Assembly: GCA_964407525.1 (NCBI GenBank) | Contig: CAYOWC010000013.1 | Coordinates: 1 to 39,523 of the forward strand | Length of the DNA stretch: 39,523 nucleotides | Direction of reading: 5' to 3' | From: DUZB01 sp964407525 | Lineage (GTDB): Bacteria > Desulfobacterota > DSM-4660 > Desulfatiglandales > Desulfatiglandaceae | In this document: positions 8,577 through 16,395 of the stretch, piece after piece | Layout: every line of letters starts with the position of its first letter | Position numbering within the stretch: position 1 is the first letter of the stretch | Made by a program: the position numbers and the translations under genes | Notes under the pieces: generated by a model | What the model saw: only the letters and a program-made list of their open reading frames with translations | Database searches by the model: none | Told to the model about the DNA's origin: nothing

Positions 8577-8953
8577 AGTGCGAGAGCGATGTCCATAATG
8601 AGAATTGCTGATCACTGGGATAGCGACTGATCAAATCTTTCATCGTTGTCGTTGCCTCACCTGGTTTTCCGATCCCAACGAGAGCAATCGCTCGATTCCC
8701 AATGTGGCAAGTTGGCGGTTTCGGATTCAAGCTCAATGCCTTGTCAAATTCCACAATGGCCTCACCCGGTTTGCCGGCAGCAATGAGAGCACACCCCAAA
8801 CCGGAATGTGAATCGGCAATGCCGGGCGATCTATTGACGGCTCTATTAAACGCTGCAATGGCCTTTTTGAATTCGCCTGCTATATTTAAAGTGTGCCCAT
8901 ACATGCTATTTGTGTCAGAGTTGTTGGGATCGATAATGTTACTGAGTATGATT
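8491..8953 (-). pseudogene. TPR protein fragment running into a REP element
   Basis: The frame is open from a stop near 8954. Before the first ATG (8904) it already reads NIIDPNNSDTNS, a TPR-like linker, so the 5' end is missing. About 2.5 TPR units follow (AGEFKKAIAAFNRAVNRSP, then AGKPGEAIVEFDKALSLNP). The last 35 or so residues are translation of the hairpin array (PRSAWERFPGRSAS), a peptide typical of REP read-through. It is a remnant of a larger TPR gene, possibly related to the large cyclase/TPR gene at 2533-5640, though sequence relatedness was not tested. Confidence 0.6.
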
Positions 8954-9032
8954 TAGTTGTCAAGAGGAATGAAAAAAGGGGGAAATTATCTGTATTCCAT
9001 GGCTATCGGTATTTCAAGGCCAATTTGGTTAT

Positions 9033-9096
9033 CCTTCACTTCTTGACTTCGCCGGCTTTGATCTTGTAATCTTGATTTCACGACGGCTATTCGTGT
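9033..9096. repeat. second copy of the 2424-2490 dispersed repeat
   Basis: The pattern TTCACTTCTTGACTT ... CTTTGATCTTGTAATCTTG ... GGCTATTC resembles positions 2424-2490. Both copies lie near TPR genes or fragments. The gene-free stretch from about 8955 to 9213 holds nothing else I can support. Confidence 0.45.
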
Positions 9097-9213
9097 CCGA
9101 GATATTGGATATCATGCTGCCTACGGCTCAATGGATTGAATCATTGGGTTTGTCCTTAACATAAGAATGCCGGTTGAAGGCCGCGCGTTTCACCGGCAGA
9201 AAGCGAGGGCAAA

Positions 9214-11376
9214 ATGCTTAAAGGGCTGATCGGGATTTCAATACTGGCATCGGTGTTCTATCTTGCAAAAGGAGTTCAGGCTGCAACATTCAATGTAACC
9301 ACGCCGGCGGCATTTCAAACATCCCTTACCACTGCCCAGTCGAATGGCCAGGACGACACGATCAATGTGGCGGCCGGGACCTACGCCATCCTCTCCACAC
9401 TCACTTATGAAACTGTCGAGAATTTCGGTCTTACTATTGCCGGCGCCGGAGCTGCCTCCGCCATTCTCGATGGGGGCAACTCCGTCCAGATCATGTCGCT
9501 CTCCAGCGAAGGAAACGGCGACATCAGCATCAGCGGTTTGACTTTCAACCGGGGGAGGATGTCTGACATAGCAGGATTTGGAGCAGCACTGTTCGTCTTA
9601 AGCAACTCAAGTGGGTCCATAACTGTCGACCAATGCGTGGCAAAGAACTGCACTGCGATTAGGAATACCGCCGGCGCCTGGCTCGGCGCTGTCCATGGCG
9701 ATATCACAGTGACCAATTCTTCCTTCACCCACAATTCCTGCGACGATGGCACCTCGGACGATGGTTGCGGCCTCTATCTTTATTTCGACGGCGGGGCGGC
9801 CACCGGCGATGCCATCCTCCGCAACAATAACATCAGCTACAACACTCTGAATACCAACCCTTCACCCGTGGGCAACTGCGATGGCGCGGGATTGATGATC
9901 TATCATCTGGGAACTTCCGGGACAGCGCCGTCCATAACCCTGGAAGACAACACGATTAACAACAACTTGTCCTATGAAGGCGCCGGCGGGGCATCGCTTC
10001 ATGTCCTACATCAAAAGGCGAAGGTGAGCTTGTTGGGAAACACCTTCTCGGGAAACACCGTAGGCCCTCTCCCCTCCGGGGTGCCAATCCAAATCTACGG
10101 CGGAGGAGCACACGTATATCTCGACGGCGGCGACGTGACCCTTATCAACAACCAGTTCCTGAACAACCGGAATCTCGATCCCTTTGGGATTGGCGCCGGA
10201 CTCTGCTTGGACAACCTGCCGACCGGCACCTTGTTGATGACCGGCAATGTCTTTGCCGGCAACCAGAATGCGGGCATGGGCGGGGGGGCGGTGGTTAATC
10301 CAGGCGACGGCGTCACCATCGCCATCATCGCCAACAACCTTTTCGTCAACAACCAGGCGGGGGTGGGTGAATCCGAGGGTTCCGCAGGGGGCATTTCCAT
10401 CAGTTCCGGCACCCATGTCAATCTGATCAACAATACTTTCTACAACAACACCGCCGACGATGCCGGAGGAATGAGTTTTTATGCCGAAGCCACTGAAGAC
10501 ATCGCTTCACTGTACAATGAAGTGTACTGGGGTAACACCCCTAATTCGATAAGCGTTTTCAGCGCCGGCCCTGTCCAGGCTACGTATTCCAATATAGATG
10601 GAGGCAGCGGTGAGTCATATTTCGGGACAGGATGCATAGACGCCGACCCATTGTTCTTTGATGTGTCGAATCCACCTGGCGAGGATGGCTTTTACGCAAC
10701 GCTTGATGATGGACTCCATTTGACAGTGGGGAGTCCCTCCATGAACAAAGGGTCTAACGCGGCTGTTCCGTTGGCGATCTCCACAGATATTTCAGGACAA
10801 ACTCGCATCCAGGGGGGAACCGTGGATATGGGGGCCTATGAAGGCGTGGCCGGGACCCCCACAACCTACCATCTGACCATGGCTGTCTCCCCATCGGGCA
10901 GCGGGACGACCACCCCGTCTGTGGGAACCCATGAAGTCAGTGCGCCCCAGGCCGTAACGGCAACTGCCACCGCCGGATATTCCTTCGTTAAATGGACCAC
11001 AAGCGGCAATGCTTCCATAATCGATTCAGCCTCTTTGTCCACCTCGGTCACCCTTACCGGAGATGCGATCGTAACAGCCAACTTCGAGGGAACAAGCCCC
11101 CTCGTATTCGTAACACTCACGGGGGAATGCGCCGATAACACCCCGTGCTACCACTCAATCCAGAATGCAATCAACGCCGCTACCACTGGCTCCATCATAT
11201 TGATAACAGGGGGGACATACAATGGTCCCTTTGCCCTCAACCAAGCCAAATCACTCACCCTTCAGGGTGGGTGGGATTCATCATTCTCGTCCCAAACGGA
11301 AAATACAATCCTTAAAGAAGCACCAAACGTACGTCAGGGCTCGCTGACTATGCAGGAGCTAAACATAAGTCCTTGA
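9214..11376 (+). CDS. secreted right-handed beta-helix protein with InlB-type repeat domain
   Basis: The protein has 720 residues. A signal peptide (LIGISILASVFYLAKGVQA) is followed by a long parallel beta-helix, residues about 24-545. It is rich in Asn/Gly/Thr ladders such as NNTINNN-type turns and ends in the IDADPLF and VDMGAYEG motifs of polymorphic-outer-membrane-like 'choice-of-anchor Q' proteins. Residues about 550-627 (YHLTMAVSPSGSGTTTPSVG ... YSFVKWT) match a divergent InlB B-repeat. The last 90 or so residues start another beta-helix (TYNGPFALNQAKSLTLQGGW) but stop after one or two rungs. It is probably exported to the surface as an adhesin or polysaccharide-binding protein; catalytic residues were not identified. 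The ATG is preceded by GCGAGGGC. Confidence 0.8.
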   Translation: MLKGLIGISILASVFYLAKGVQAATFNVTTPAAFQTSLTTAQSNGQDDTINVAAGTYAILSTLTYETVENFGLTIAGAGAASAILDGGNSVQIMSLSSEGNGDISISGLTFNRGRMSDIAGFGAALFVLSNSSGSITVDQCVAKNCTAIRNTAGAWLGAVHGDITVTNSSFTHNSCDDGTSDDGCGLYLYFDGGAATGDAILRNNNISYNTLNTNPSPVGNCDGAGLMIYHLGTSGTAPSITLEDNTINNNLSYEGAGGASLHVLHQKAKVSLLGNTFSGNTVGPLPSGVPIQIYGGGAHVYLDGGDVTLINNQFLNNRNLDPFGIGAGLCLDNLPTGTLLMTGNVFAGNQNAGMGGGAVVNPGDGVTIAIIANNLFVNNQAGVGESEGSAGGISISSGTHVNLINNTFYNNTADDAGGMSFYAEATEDIASLYNEVYWGNTPNSISVFSAGPVQATYSNIDGGSGESYFGTGCIDADPLFFDVSNPPGEDGFYATLDDGLHLTVGSPSMNKGSNAAVPLAISTDISGQTRIQGGTVDMGAYEGVAGTPTTYHLTMAVSPSGSGTTTPSVGTHEVSAPQAVTATATAGYSFVKWTTSGNASIIDSASLSTSVTLTGDAIVTANFEGTSPLVFVTLTGECADNTPCYHSIQNAINAATTGSIILITGGTYNGPFALNQAKSLTLQGGWDSSFSSQTENTILKEAPNVRQGSLTMQELNISP

Positions 11377-11467
11377 CGAATTCACGGCAAGAAAAGCAAT
11401 AAATGATCCCCGGAGCAAGCTCTCTCGCTTAGGCTCGCCTTCGCTACGCGAAGTGCCCATGTTTTCT

Positions 11468-11514
11468 GTGCGACTGAAGTCGCACCTACAATTTTTCACG
11501 CTAATCCACGATGA
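11468..11514. repeat. short palindrome plus dispersed motif
   Basis: The palindrome GTGCGACTGAAGTCGCAC at 11468-11485, followed by CTAC, is the same family as the palindromes at 6208 and 6263. Adjacent positions 11495-11514 (TTCACGCTAATCCACGATGA) recur in variant form at 19713-19736. Both are interspersed noncoding repeats. Confidence 0.55.
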
Positions 11515-11532
11515 GACAAAAAAACCCAGTTC

Positions 11533-11722
11533 AGTAAGGATCGAGGACGTAATAACTTTCCCAACTATACATCATAGCTTTAGGCCATTTTCGCCCGCTC
11601 TGAATCCATAAAAACATTGAAATAGCCTGCTATTACTTCAGCTTTTATGGATTCAGATCGAACCAACCTAACCCAAATCTATGCGCCTTTTTGTGGAAAT
11701 TATTTCGTCCTCGATCCTTACT
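11533..11722. repeat. 190-bp nested inverted-repeat element
   Basis: Outer arms of about 22 bp at 11533-11554 and 11701-11722 (AGTAAGGATCGAGGACG and its complement, one or two mismatches) enclose inner arms at 11596-11614 and 11643-11661 (CTGAATCCATAAAA and its complement). The whole could fold into one long hairpin. There are no open frames inside. It resembles a miniature inverted-repeat transposable element or a structured RNA. It sits in the 465-bp gap between the beta-helix gene and the double-TetR gene. Confidence 0.6.
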
Positions 11723-11797
11723 TTCCCATAGCGTCTTCGTTTTGAAGGATGCTCTTTTTTTCTTTCCATCACATTTCTGTTGTGCATTTCAAAAATC

Positions 11798-11828
11798 TAT
11801 ACTATAAAAAGTGACAGTTGATTCACTT
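11798..11828 (+). promoter_or_regulatory. -10 element and probable TetR autoregulatory operator
   Basis: TATACT at 11798-11803 is a good -10 box. The -35 region is weak. Immediately downstream, 11809-11828 is a perfect inverted repeat, AAGTGA - 8 nt - TCACTT, containing the core TGACAGTTGATTCA (11812-11825). A near-copy of this core occurs at the same relative place before the next gene (13151-13164). An operator overlapping the start region of its own regulator is the usual TetR arrangement. Confidence 0.6.
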
Positions 11829-11841
11829 ATGAGGTTTTTCA

Positions 11842-13104
11842 ATGCCGAAGCCAATCAGAAATTCGCGAACCGTCCGCCCCCTCAAGTCCAAAGGCCTGGC
11901 CACAAGGGCAACCATTCTGGACGCGGCACACGATGTCTTCAAAGACACCGGCTACTATGGTTCCTCCATATCAGAGATAACAAGGCGTTGCGGAATCTCC
12001 ATGGGGACCTTCTACCACTACTTCAAAAACAAAGAGCAAGTCTTTCTGGAGTTAAACGATGAGATTATCTCCCGTTTCATGGCCCGGGCGGAAATTTCGC
12101 CCCCAACGGATCTTAAGTTTGAAGAACGGCTGCGTCAAGTCATTCAACTTCTCATGGACCATACCCGGGACAACTTTGCATTTCACCGCATCCTGGGGGA
12201 ATCGGAACTCATCGACCGGGTAACCATCGCCTATTACGACTCCATCACCCAATATTACCGAGACTTTTTTTTAAGGGAAACCCGGGCCGGGCAGATCCGA
12301 TCCATGGATCTCGATGTGCTGGCTTACGGTCTCACGGGCATCTGCTATTTCAACTCCCTCGACTGGGAAACACAGAGTGAACTTCCCCAGGAGGAGTTAG
12401 TTGGCCAAATTACTGACATTCTCGTAAACGGAATAAGCGGACCTTCAGAATGGAAAAAGCCGGCAGACTGGTCCCTGTGGTCCCTCCCTGAACCTAAACC
12501 CCTTCACCTGGAAACAAAAAAACCCCTTACCAAGGGAGGGAAGACCCGGGAGGCTATTCTGCGAGCGGCGGAAAAGGTGATTGGCCAGCGGGGAATCAAT
12601 CGTGCAAACATTTCTGAGATTACCCGAGAAGCCGGTGTAGCCCAGGGGACCTTCTACGTGCATTTCAAAAGCAAAGCGGACCTAATCGACGGATTTGTCC
12701 GATACATCAACCATGTTATGCGTCAAGAGGTTGAGCGCGTCGTTTCCGGGGTACAAGACAGACGGGATGCAGAGCGGGTGGGGATATTGACTTTTCTGAA
12801 GTTTCTTCGCCAACACCGTGAGATCTACCGCGTGGTGCCCGAGTGCGAAATGATCAGCCGGGAGGTGGCTCAATGGTACTACCAAACACTGGCCCAAGGA
12901 TATATCAAAGGCCTCAGACAGGGCATTGAAAATGGCGAAATACGCCCTATTAACCCCACCTTTATTGGCAGGTCCCTCATGGGATTCGTACATTTCATTG
13001 CTCTTAAAAAGATCGTATGGAATCCGGATCTCAATCCCGAGGTTAGCAAGCAGTTATTCAAAGACATGATTGAATTTATTTTATTTGGCCTGAAAACGCC
13101 CTGA
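11842..13104 (+). CDS. double TetR-family regulator (two TetR units in one chain)
   Basis: The 420-residue protein contains two complete TetR-like units. The first has a helix-turn-helix at about residues 20-68 (TRATILDAAHDVFKDTG ... ISMGTFYHYFKNKEQVF) and a ligand domain to about 200. The second has a helix-turn-helix at about 232-282 (TREAILRAAEKVIGQRG ... VAQGTFYVHFKSKADLI) and a second ligand domain to the end. Ordinary TetR proteins are about 200 residues and dimerise, so this is a covalent pseudo-dimer or a two-sensor repressor. The two halves differ considerably, suggesting an old duplication or fusion. It stands at the head of the acyl-CoA island, with a palindrome in its own promoter and a copy before the SDR gene. 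TetR proteins in such loci usually bind acyl-CoA or a related metabolite; the ligand here is unknown. Confidence 0.9.
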   Translation: MPKPIRNSRTVRPLKSKGLATRATILDAAHDVFKDTGYYGSSISEITRRCGISMGTFYHYFKNKEQVFLELNDEIISRFMARAEISPPTDLKFEERLRQVIQLLMDHTRDNFAFHRILGESELIDRVTIAYYDSITQYYRDFFLRETRAGQIRSMDLDVLAYGLTGICYFNSLDWETQSELPQEELVGQITDILVNGISGPSEWKKPADWSLWSLPEPKPLHLETKKPLTKGGKTREAILRAAEKVIGQRGINRANISEITREAGVAQGTFYVHFKSKADLIDGFVRYINHVMRQEVERVVSGVQDRRDAERVGILTFLKFLRQHREIYRVVPECEMISREVAQWYYQTLAQGYIKGLRQGIENGEIRPINPTFIGRSLMGFVHFIALKKIVWNPDLNPEVSKQLFKDMIEFILFGLKTP

Positions 13105-13118
13105 TCCCATTTTTTTTA

Positions 13119-13167
13119 TTGACACGAAATAAAGAATTTTATAGAAAAATTGATAGTTGATTCATAT
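13119..13167 (+). promoter_or_regulatory. promoter and probable TetR operator of the SDR-led operon
   Basis: TTGACA at 13119-13124 is followed after 15 nt by TATAGA (13140-13145), or after 17 nt by TAGAAA. Next comes TGATAGTTGATTCA at 13151-13164, which matches the core of the operator before the TetR gene at 13 of 14 positions. Over 20 bp (13148-13167 against 11809-11828) 16 positions agree. This places the downstream genes under the double-TetR regulator by inference. Confidence 0.6.
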
Positions 13168-13186
13168 TTCGAAGAGGTTCTTCTCC

Positions 13187-13933
13187 ATGGGCAATCTGGA
13201 AGGTAAAGTCGTGGTGGTGACAGGGGCAAGTTCAGGCATAGGCGCTGCCTTGGCCCAGACGTTTTCTAAAGCAGGCGCCAGGGTCACCTTAACTGCCAGA
13301 CGCCTGGATCGACTCAAAAAAACGGCTGCCAACTGTCCTGGAGAAACGCTGATAGTACCCGCCGACCTTGTAGAGAAAGCCGATCGGGAAGCTCTTGTGT
13401 CTCAAACCATGGACCAATGGGGCAAAATTGACATCCTCGTAAACAACGCCGGCATGGGCATGTACGGTGATTTTGCATCCACCACCGAAGCCCAATGGCG
13501 GCAACTCTTTGAAATAAACCTGTTCTCCATCGTTTTTCTCACCCAGGATGTCCTGCCCATCATGAAGGATCAGAAGCAGGGACTACTCGTTAATGTGGCA
13601 TCCATCGGAGGGCTCATTGCCCATTCCGATCATGTAACACCCTATGTGGCCAGCAAACACGCCTTGGTGGGTTTTTCCCGTGGTCTCTCGAAAGACCTGC
13701 AAGGGACAGGAATCAGAGTCCTGGCGATCTGCCCACACCTGACGGCGACGGAATTTTTTGAAGCCTCTCCAGGGGCGGAGGAAATGGCGTCCGAGGTAGA
13801 AAAATACAAGTCGTTCATGGACTCCCCGCAGGAGGTTGCCCAAGGTATTATCAACCAACTGGATTCGGAAAAGCTCGTGGTTTTTCCTACAGAAAAACCG
13901 GCTACAGCCTATGAAAAACAGAGAGATATATAG
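13187..13933 (+). CDS. short-chain dehydrogenase/reductase (SDR)
   Basis: A 248-residue classical SDR. The NAD(P)-binding motif TGASSGIGAALA is at about residues 12-23, VNNAGMGMYGDF near 85, the catalytic Ser in NVASIGG near 135, and the YVASK Tyr/Lys pair near 155. It oxidises or reduces a hydroxyl/keto group, probably on a CoA thioester given the neighbours. A longer frame begins at a TTG at 13157 inside the probable operator. The ATG at 13187 is preferred because GAAGAGG lies 9 nt upstream. It is the first gene of the likely TetR-controlled operon, 29 bp before a second SDR gene. Confidence 0.88.
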   Translation: MGNLEGKVVVVTGASSGIGAALAQTFSKAGARVTLTARRLDRLKKTAANCPGETLIVPADLVEKADREALVSQTMDQWGKIDILVNNAGMGMYGDFASTTEAQWRQLFEINLFSIVFLTQDVLPIMKDQKQGLLVNVASIGGLIAHSDHVTPYVASKHALVGFSRGLSKDLQGTGIRVLAICPHLTATEFFEASPGAEEMASEVEKYKSFMDSPQEVAQGIINQLDSEKLVVFPTEKPATAYEKQRDI

Positions 13934-13962
13934 CCTCTTGTGAACCCCCTTTGAGTTTGGAT

Positions 13963-14864
13963 ATGAAAACCGAAAATGTCAAAACAGCACTGGTCATAGG
14001 AGGAGGTTCCGGCATGGGACGCTCCGCCGCCCNNNNNNNNNNNNNNNNNNNNNNNNNNNNNNNNNNNNNNNNNNNNNNNNNNNNNNNNNNNNNNNNNNNN
14101 NNNNNNNNNNNNNNNNNNNNNNNNNNNNNNNNGTCAAAACAGCACTGGTCATAGGAGGAGGTTCCGGCATGGGACGCTCCGCCGCCCTCGCCCTGGCAAA
14201 CCTGGGAATCCAGGCTTTTGTGGCAGACCTGGATTTAGAAGCCGCCCGTGAAACGGTTTCCAATGCCCTTGATCCGGAAAATCGCGGGGAAGCTTTCCAT
14301 GTGGATGTTTCCCAAAGCGGTTCCGTGGCCACCTTGTTTCAGGCGTTGAGAGAACGTGTGAATCAATTGGATCTCCTGGTCAATACGGCAGCCATGTTAG
14401 GACAGACCGTCTTTATTGAAGATATGACAGATGATGAATGGCGCCGGATGATTGCAGTCAACCTCGATGGCATGTTTTACACTTGTCGAGAGGCGGTCCG
14501 CTGGATGAAGGAGTACCGAACGGGTCGCATCATCCTTTTCAGTTCGGTGGCATCCCTCACTCCTACTCCGGGTGCACTCCACTACAGCACGTCCAAGGGG
14601 GGAGTAAATATGCTGGGCAGGACCCTGGCCAAGGAGGTTGCCAGACACAACATCCGGGTGAACGTCGTTGCCCCCGGGTATATTGAAACACCCATGCTGG
14701 ATGGACTTCCCGAGGGATTTTCAGATTTCATTGTTAAAAAAACCCCCTTGCAGCGTCTGGGGAAACCTGACGAGATCGGCGCTTTGGTGGCCTTTCTGGC
14801 ATCCCCTGAAGCTGATTTTTTTACGGGGCAGGTCCTGAGTCCTAATGGCGGATTTGTGATCTAA
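13963..14864 (+). CDS. SDR family oxidoreductase (FabG-like), interrupted by an assembly gap
   Basis: The coding sequence starts at the ATG at 13963, reaches the 100-N gap at 14033, and resumes after it. The 55 bp before the gap (13978-14032) are repeated exactly after it (14133-14187), in the same reading frame. Removing the Ns and one copy gives an uninterrupted protein of about 248 residues. Motifs: GGGSGMGRSAA at the nucleotide site, VNTAAMLG, the catalytic Ser in FSSVAS, YSTSK, and the terminal GQVLSPNGGF usual in FabG-like SDRs. It probably acts on a 3-hydroxyacyl or cyclic hydroxyacyl-CoA. Tandem SDR pairs can form heteromers (as in BbsCD), but both members here keep the Ser-Tyr-Lys residues. 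Confidence 0.85.
14033..14132. other. assembly gap (100 N) with 55-bp duplicated flanks
   Basis: Exactly 100 Ns are flanked by identical 55-bp sequences (13978-14032 and 14133-14187). This is the signature of two contigs that overlap but were scaffolded without merging. No DNA is likely to be missing here. Confidence 0.9.
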
Positions 14865-14955
14865 AACAGCCTGGTCACAATTAAGAAGGTCTCACGCAAA
14901 GGCGCAAAGTATTTAAAAGATACGGCTCTGACATATGAACAAGAAGGAAGAATCG

Positions 14956-15768
14956 ATGAATAAAACGTGGAAACACCTTATTGTAAAACTCCAAAACGAG
15001 GTATGCCAGGTCACCATCAACCGGCCCCACGACCGGAATTCCCTCAATTCGGAGGTCATGGCCGAACTGGTGCGTATGCTGGAAGAGGTAGAACAGACGG
15101 CTGCCAGAGCAGTGGTCTTTACCGGCGCAGGAGACACCTATTTCATCGGCGGTGCTGACGGGATCGAAATGATGCAATGTGATAGGGAAGAAGCCAGAAG
15201 CTTCTCATCGCGAATTCAAGGCTTGTTCCTCCGGATGGAGGCCAGCCCACTTATCCTGGTGGCCGCCATTAACGGACTTTGTTTCGGAGGAGGCTATGAA
15301 TTCTCTATGGCATGCGACCTTCGCGTGGCCAGTCAAAATGCTCGGATCGGCCTGCCCGAAGTCAAGGTAGGCCTCATTCCCGGTGGGGGAGGAACCCAAC
15401 GTCTGCCCAGGCTGGTGGGTATGGGCCAAGCCATGGAGATGATCCTGAGCGGAAAACTTTATAAAGGAACCGAAGCAGCCCGGATGGGACTGGTCAACCT
15501 TGCGGTTGAACCCGAAGAGCTTGCAGACGGTGTGGAAAAACTACTCAAACCCATCCTGAGACAACCACAGTACGCTCTTACTCTGGCCAAACGGGCGGTT
15601 CTGGCCTCCCGATCGGGTTCCCTGGAACAGGGGCTCAAAGAAGAAAGTGAACAATTCAGTCATTGTTTTGACCATCGATTTTTCCCCGATCTCATGACCC
15701 AACAGCTGAAAGAAGGGAGTCTTGAAACCACGGCAGATGTTTCGGATTTTAATGGTAGGGGCGAATAA
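14956..15768 (+). CDS. enoyl-CoA hydratase/isomerase
   Basis: A 270-residue crotonase-fold protein. The oxyanion-hole region is INGLCFGGGYEF (about residues 105-116), carrying the first catalytic Glu, followed by GLPEVKVGLIPGGGGTQRLP with the second Glu. Both are retained, so hydratase activity is plausible. A longer frame starts at 14935, but the ATG at 14956 has AAGGAAG 5 nt upstream and is preferred. The short space before it contains a GCAAAGGCGCAAAG repeat like that at about 27117-27141. It follows the two SDRs and precedes the flavoprotein on the same strand, consistent with hydration and oxidation of an unsaturated acyl-CoA. Confidence 0.9.
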   Translation: MNKTWKHLIVKLQNEVCQVTINRPHDRNSLNSEVMAELVRMLEEVEQTAARAVVFTGAGDTYFIGGADGIEMMQCDREEARSFSSRIQGLFLRMEASPLILVAAINGLCFGGGYEFSMACDLRVASQNARIGLPEVKVGLIPGGGGTQRLPRLVGMGQAMEMILSGKLYKGTEAARMGLVNLAVEPEELADGVEKLLKPILRQPQYALTLAKRAVLASRSGSLEQGLKEESEQFSHCFDHRFFPDLMTQQLKEGSLETTADVSDFNGRGE

Positions 15769-15795
15769 TCATTCGCCCTTATAAAAAGGAAAAGA

Positions 15796-16295
15796 ATGCT
15801 GAAAGTGCTTGGCATAGCGGGAAGCCTGCGGCCCAAAAGCAACACGCTTGAATATGTGGAGAAGGCCCTCGAAGTCTTCGATGAGGCAGGCCTTGACACA
15901 GCATTAATCTCCCTCAGGGGGAAAGAGATTAAGCCGTGCAACGGTTGTTACGACTGCGTCAAAAAAGGGTACTGCACGATCAAAGGGGATGATTTTGATG
16001 AAATTCTGGAGGAGATGCGCAAAGCCGAAGGCCTGATCCTGGGTTCACCGGTCTACCTCAGCTCCGTTGTCCCCCAGATGATGGCCCTTTTAGGCCGGGC
16101 CACCTTTGTGGCCTATTGGAACGACAAATTTCTTTCGGGAAAAGTGGGCGGCCCCATTACGGTAGCCCGAAGGGCCGGACATAATATGGCCTTTTCTCAA
16201 CTTCTTCTGTGGTTTTTTATCAACGGAATAACCGTGCCGGGGTCCACCTATTGGAATGTGGGCGTAGCCGGCGCCGCAGGGGCAAGGGACGCGGA
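15796..16295 (+). CDS. iron-sulfur flavoprotein / NADPH-dependent FMN reductase family (3' end in gap)
   Basis: The N-terminal 166 residues of a flavodoxin-fold protein are present. GIAGSLRPKSNT at residues 4-15 is the FMN phosphate loop. CNGCYDCVKKGYC near residues 47-59 is a CX2CX2CX5C cysteine cluster, as in archaeal/clostridial iron-sulfur flavoproteins (Isf), which hold a 4Fe-4S cluster. GSPVYLSSVVPQMM is the flavin-ring segment. The C-terminus is lost in the 100-N gap at 16296; family members are about 190-210 residues, so perhaps 30 residues are missing. AAAAGGAAAAG precedes the start. It probably transfers electrons between ferredoxin-like donors and a partner in this pathway. Confidence 0.8.
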
Positions 16296-16395
16296 NNNNN
16301 NNNNNNNNNNNNNNNNNNNNNNNNNNNNNNNNNNNNNNNNNNNNNNNNNNNNNNNNNNNNNNNNNNNNNNNNNNNNNNNNNNNNNNNNNNNNNNN
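16296..16395. other. assembly gap (100 N)
   Basis: One hundred Ns lie between the flavoprotein and the first acyl-CoA ligase. Unlike the first gap, the flanks share no sequence, so DNA of unknown length is missing. The reading frame that appears to run through the gap is an artefact. Confidence 0.9.

Noticed and set aside
13187..14864. Tandem SDRs considered as BbsCD of benzylsuccinate degradation
   Set aside because: Both keep full active sites, and the CoA-transferase, dehydrogenase and thiolase genes of that pathway are absent.
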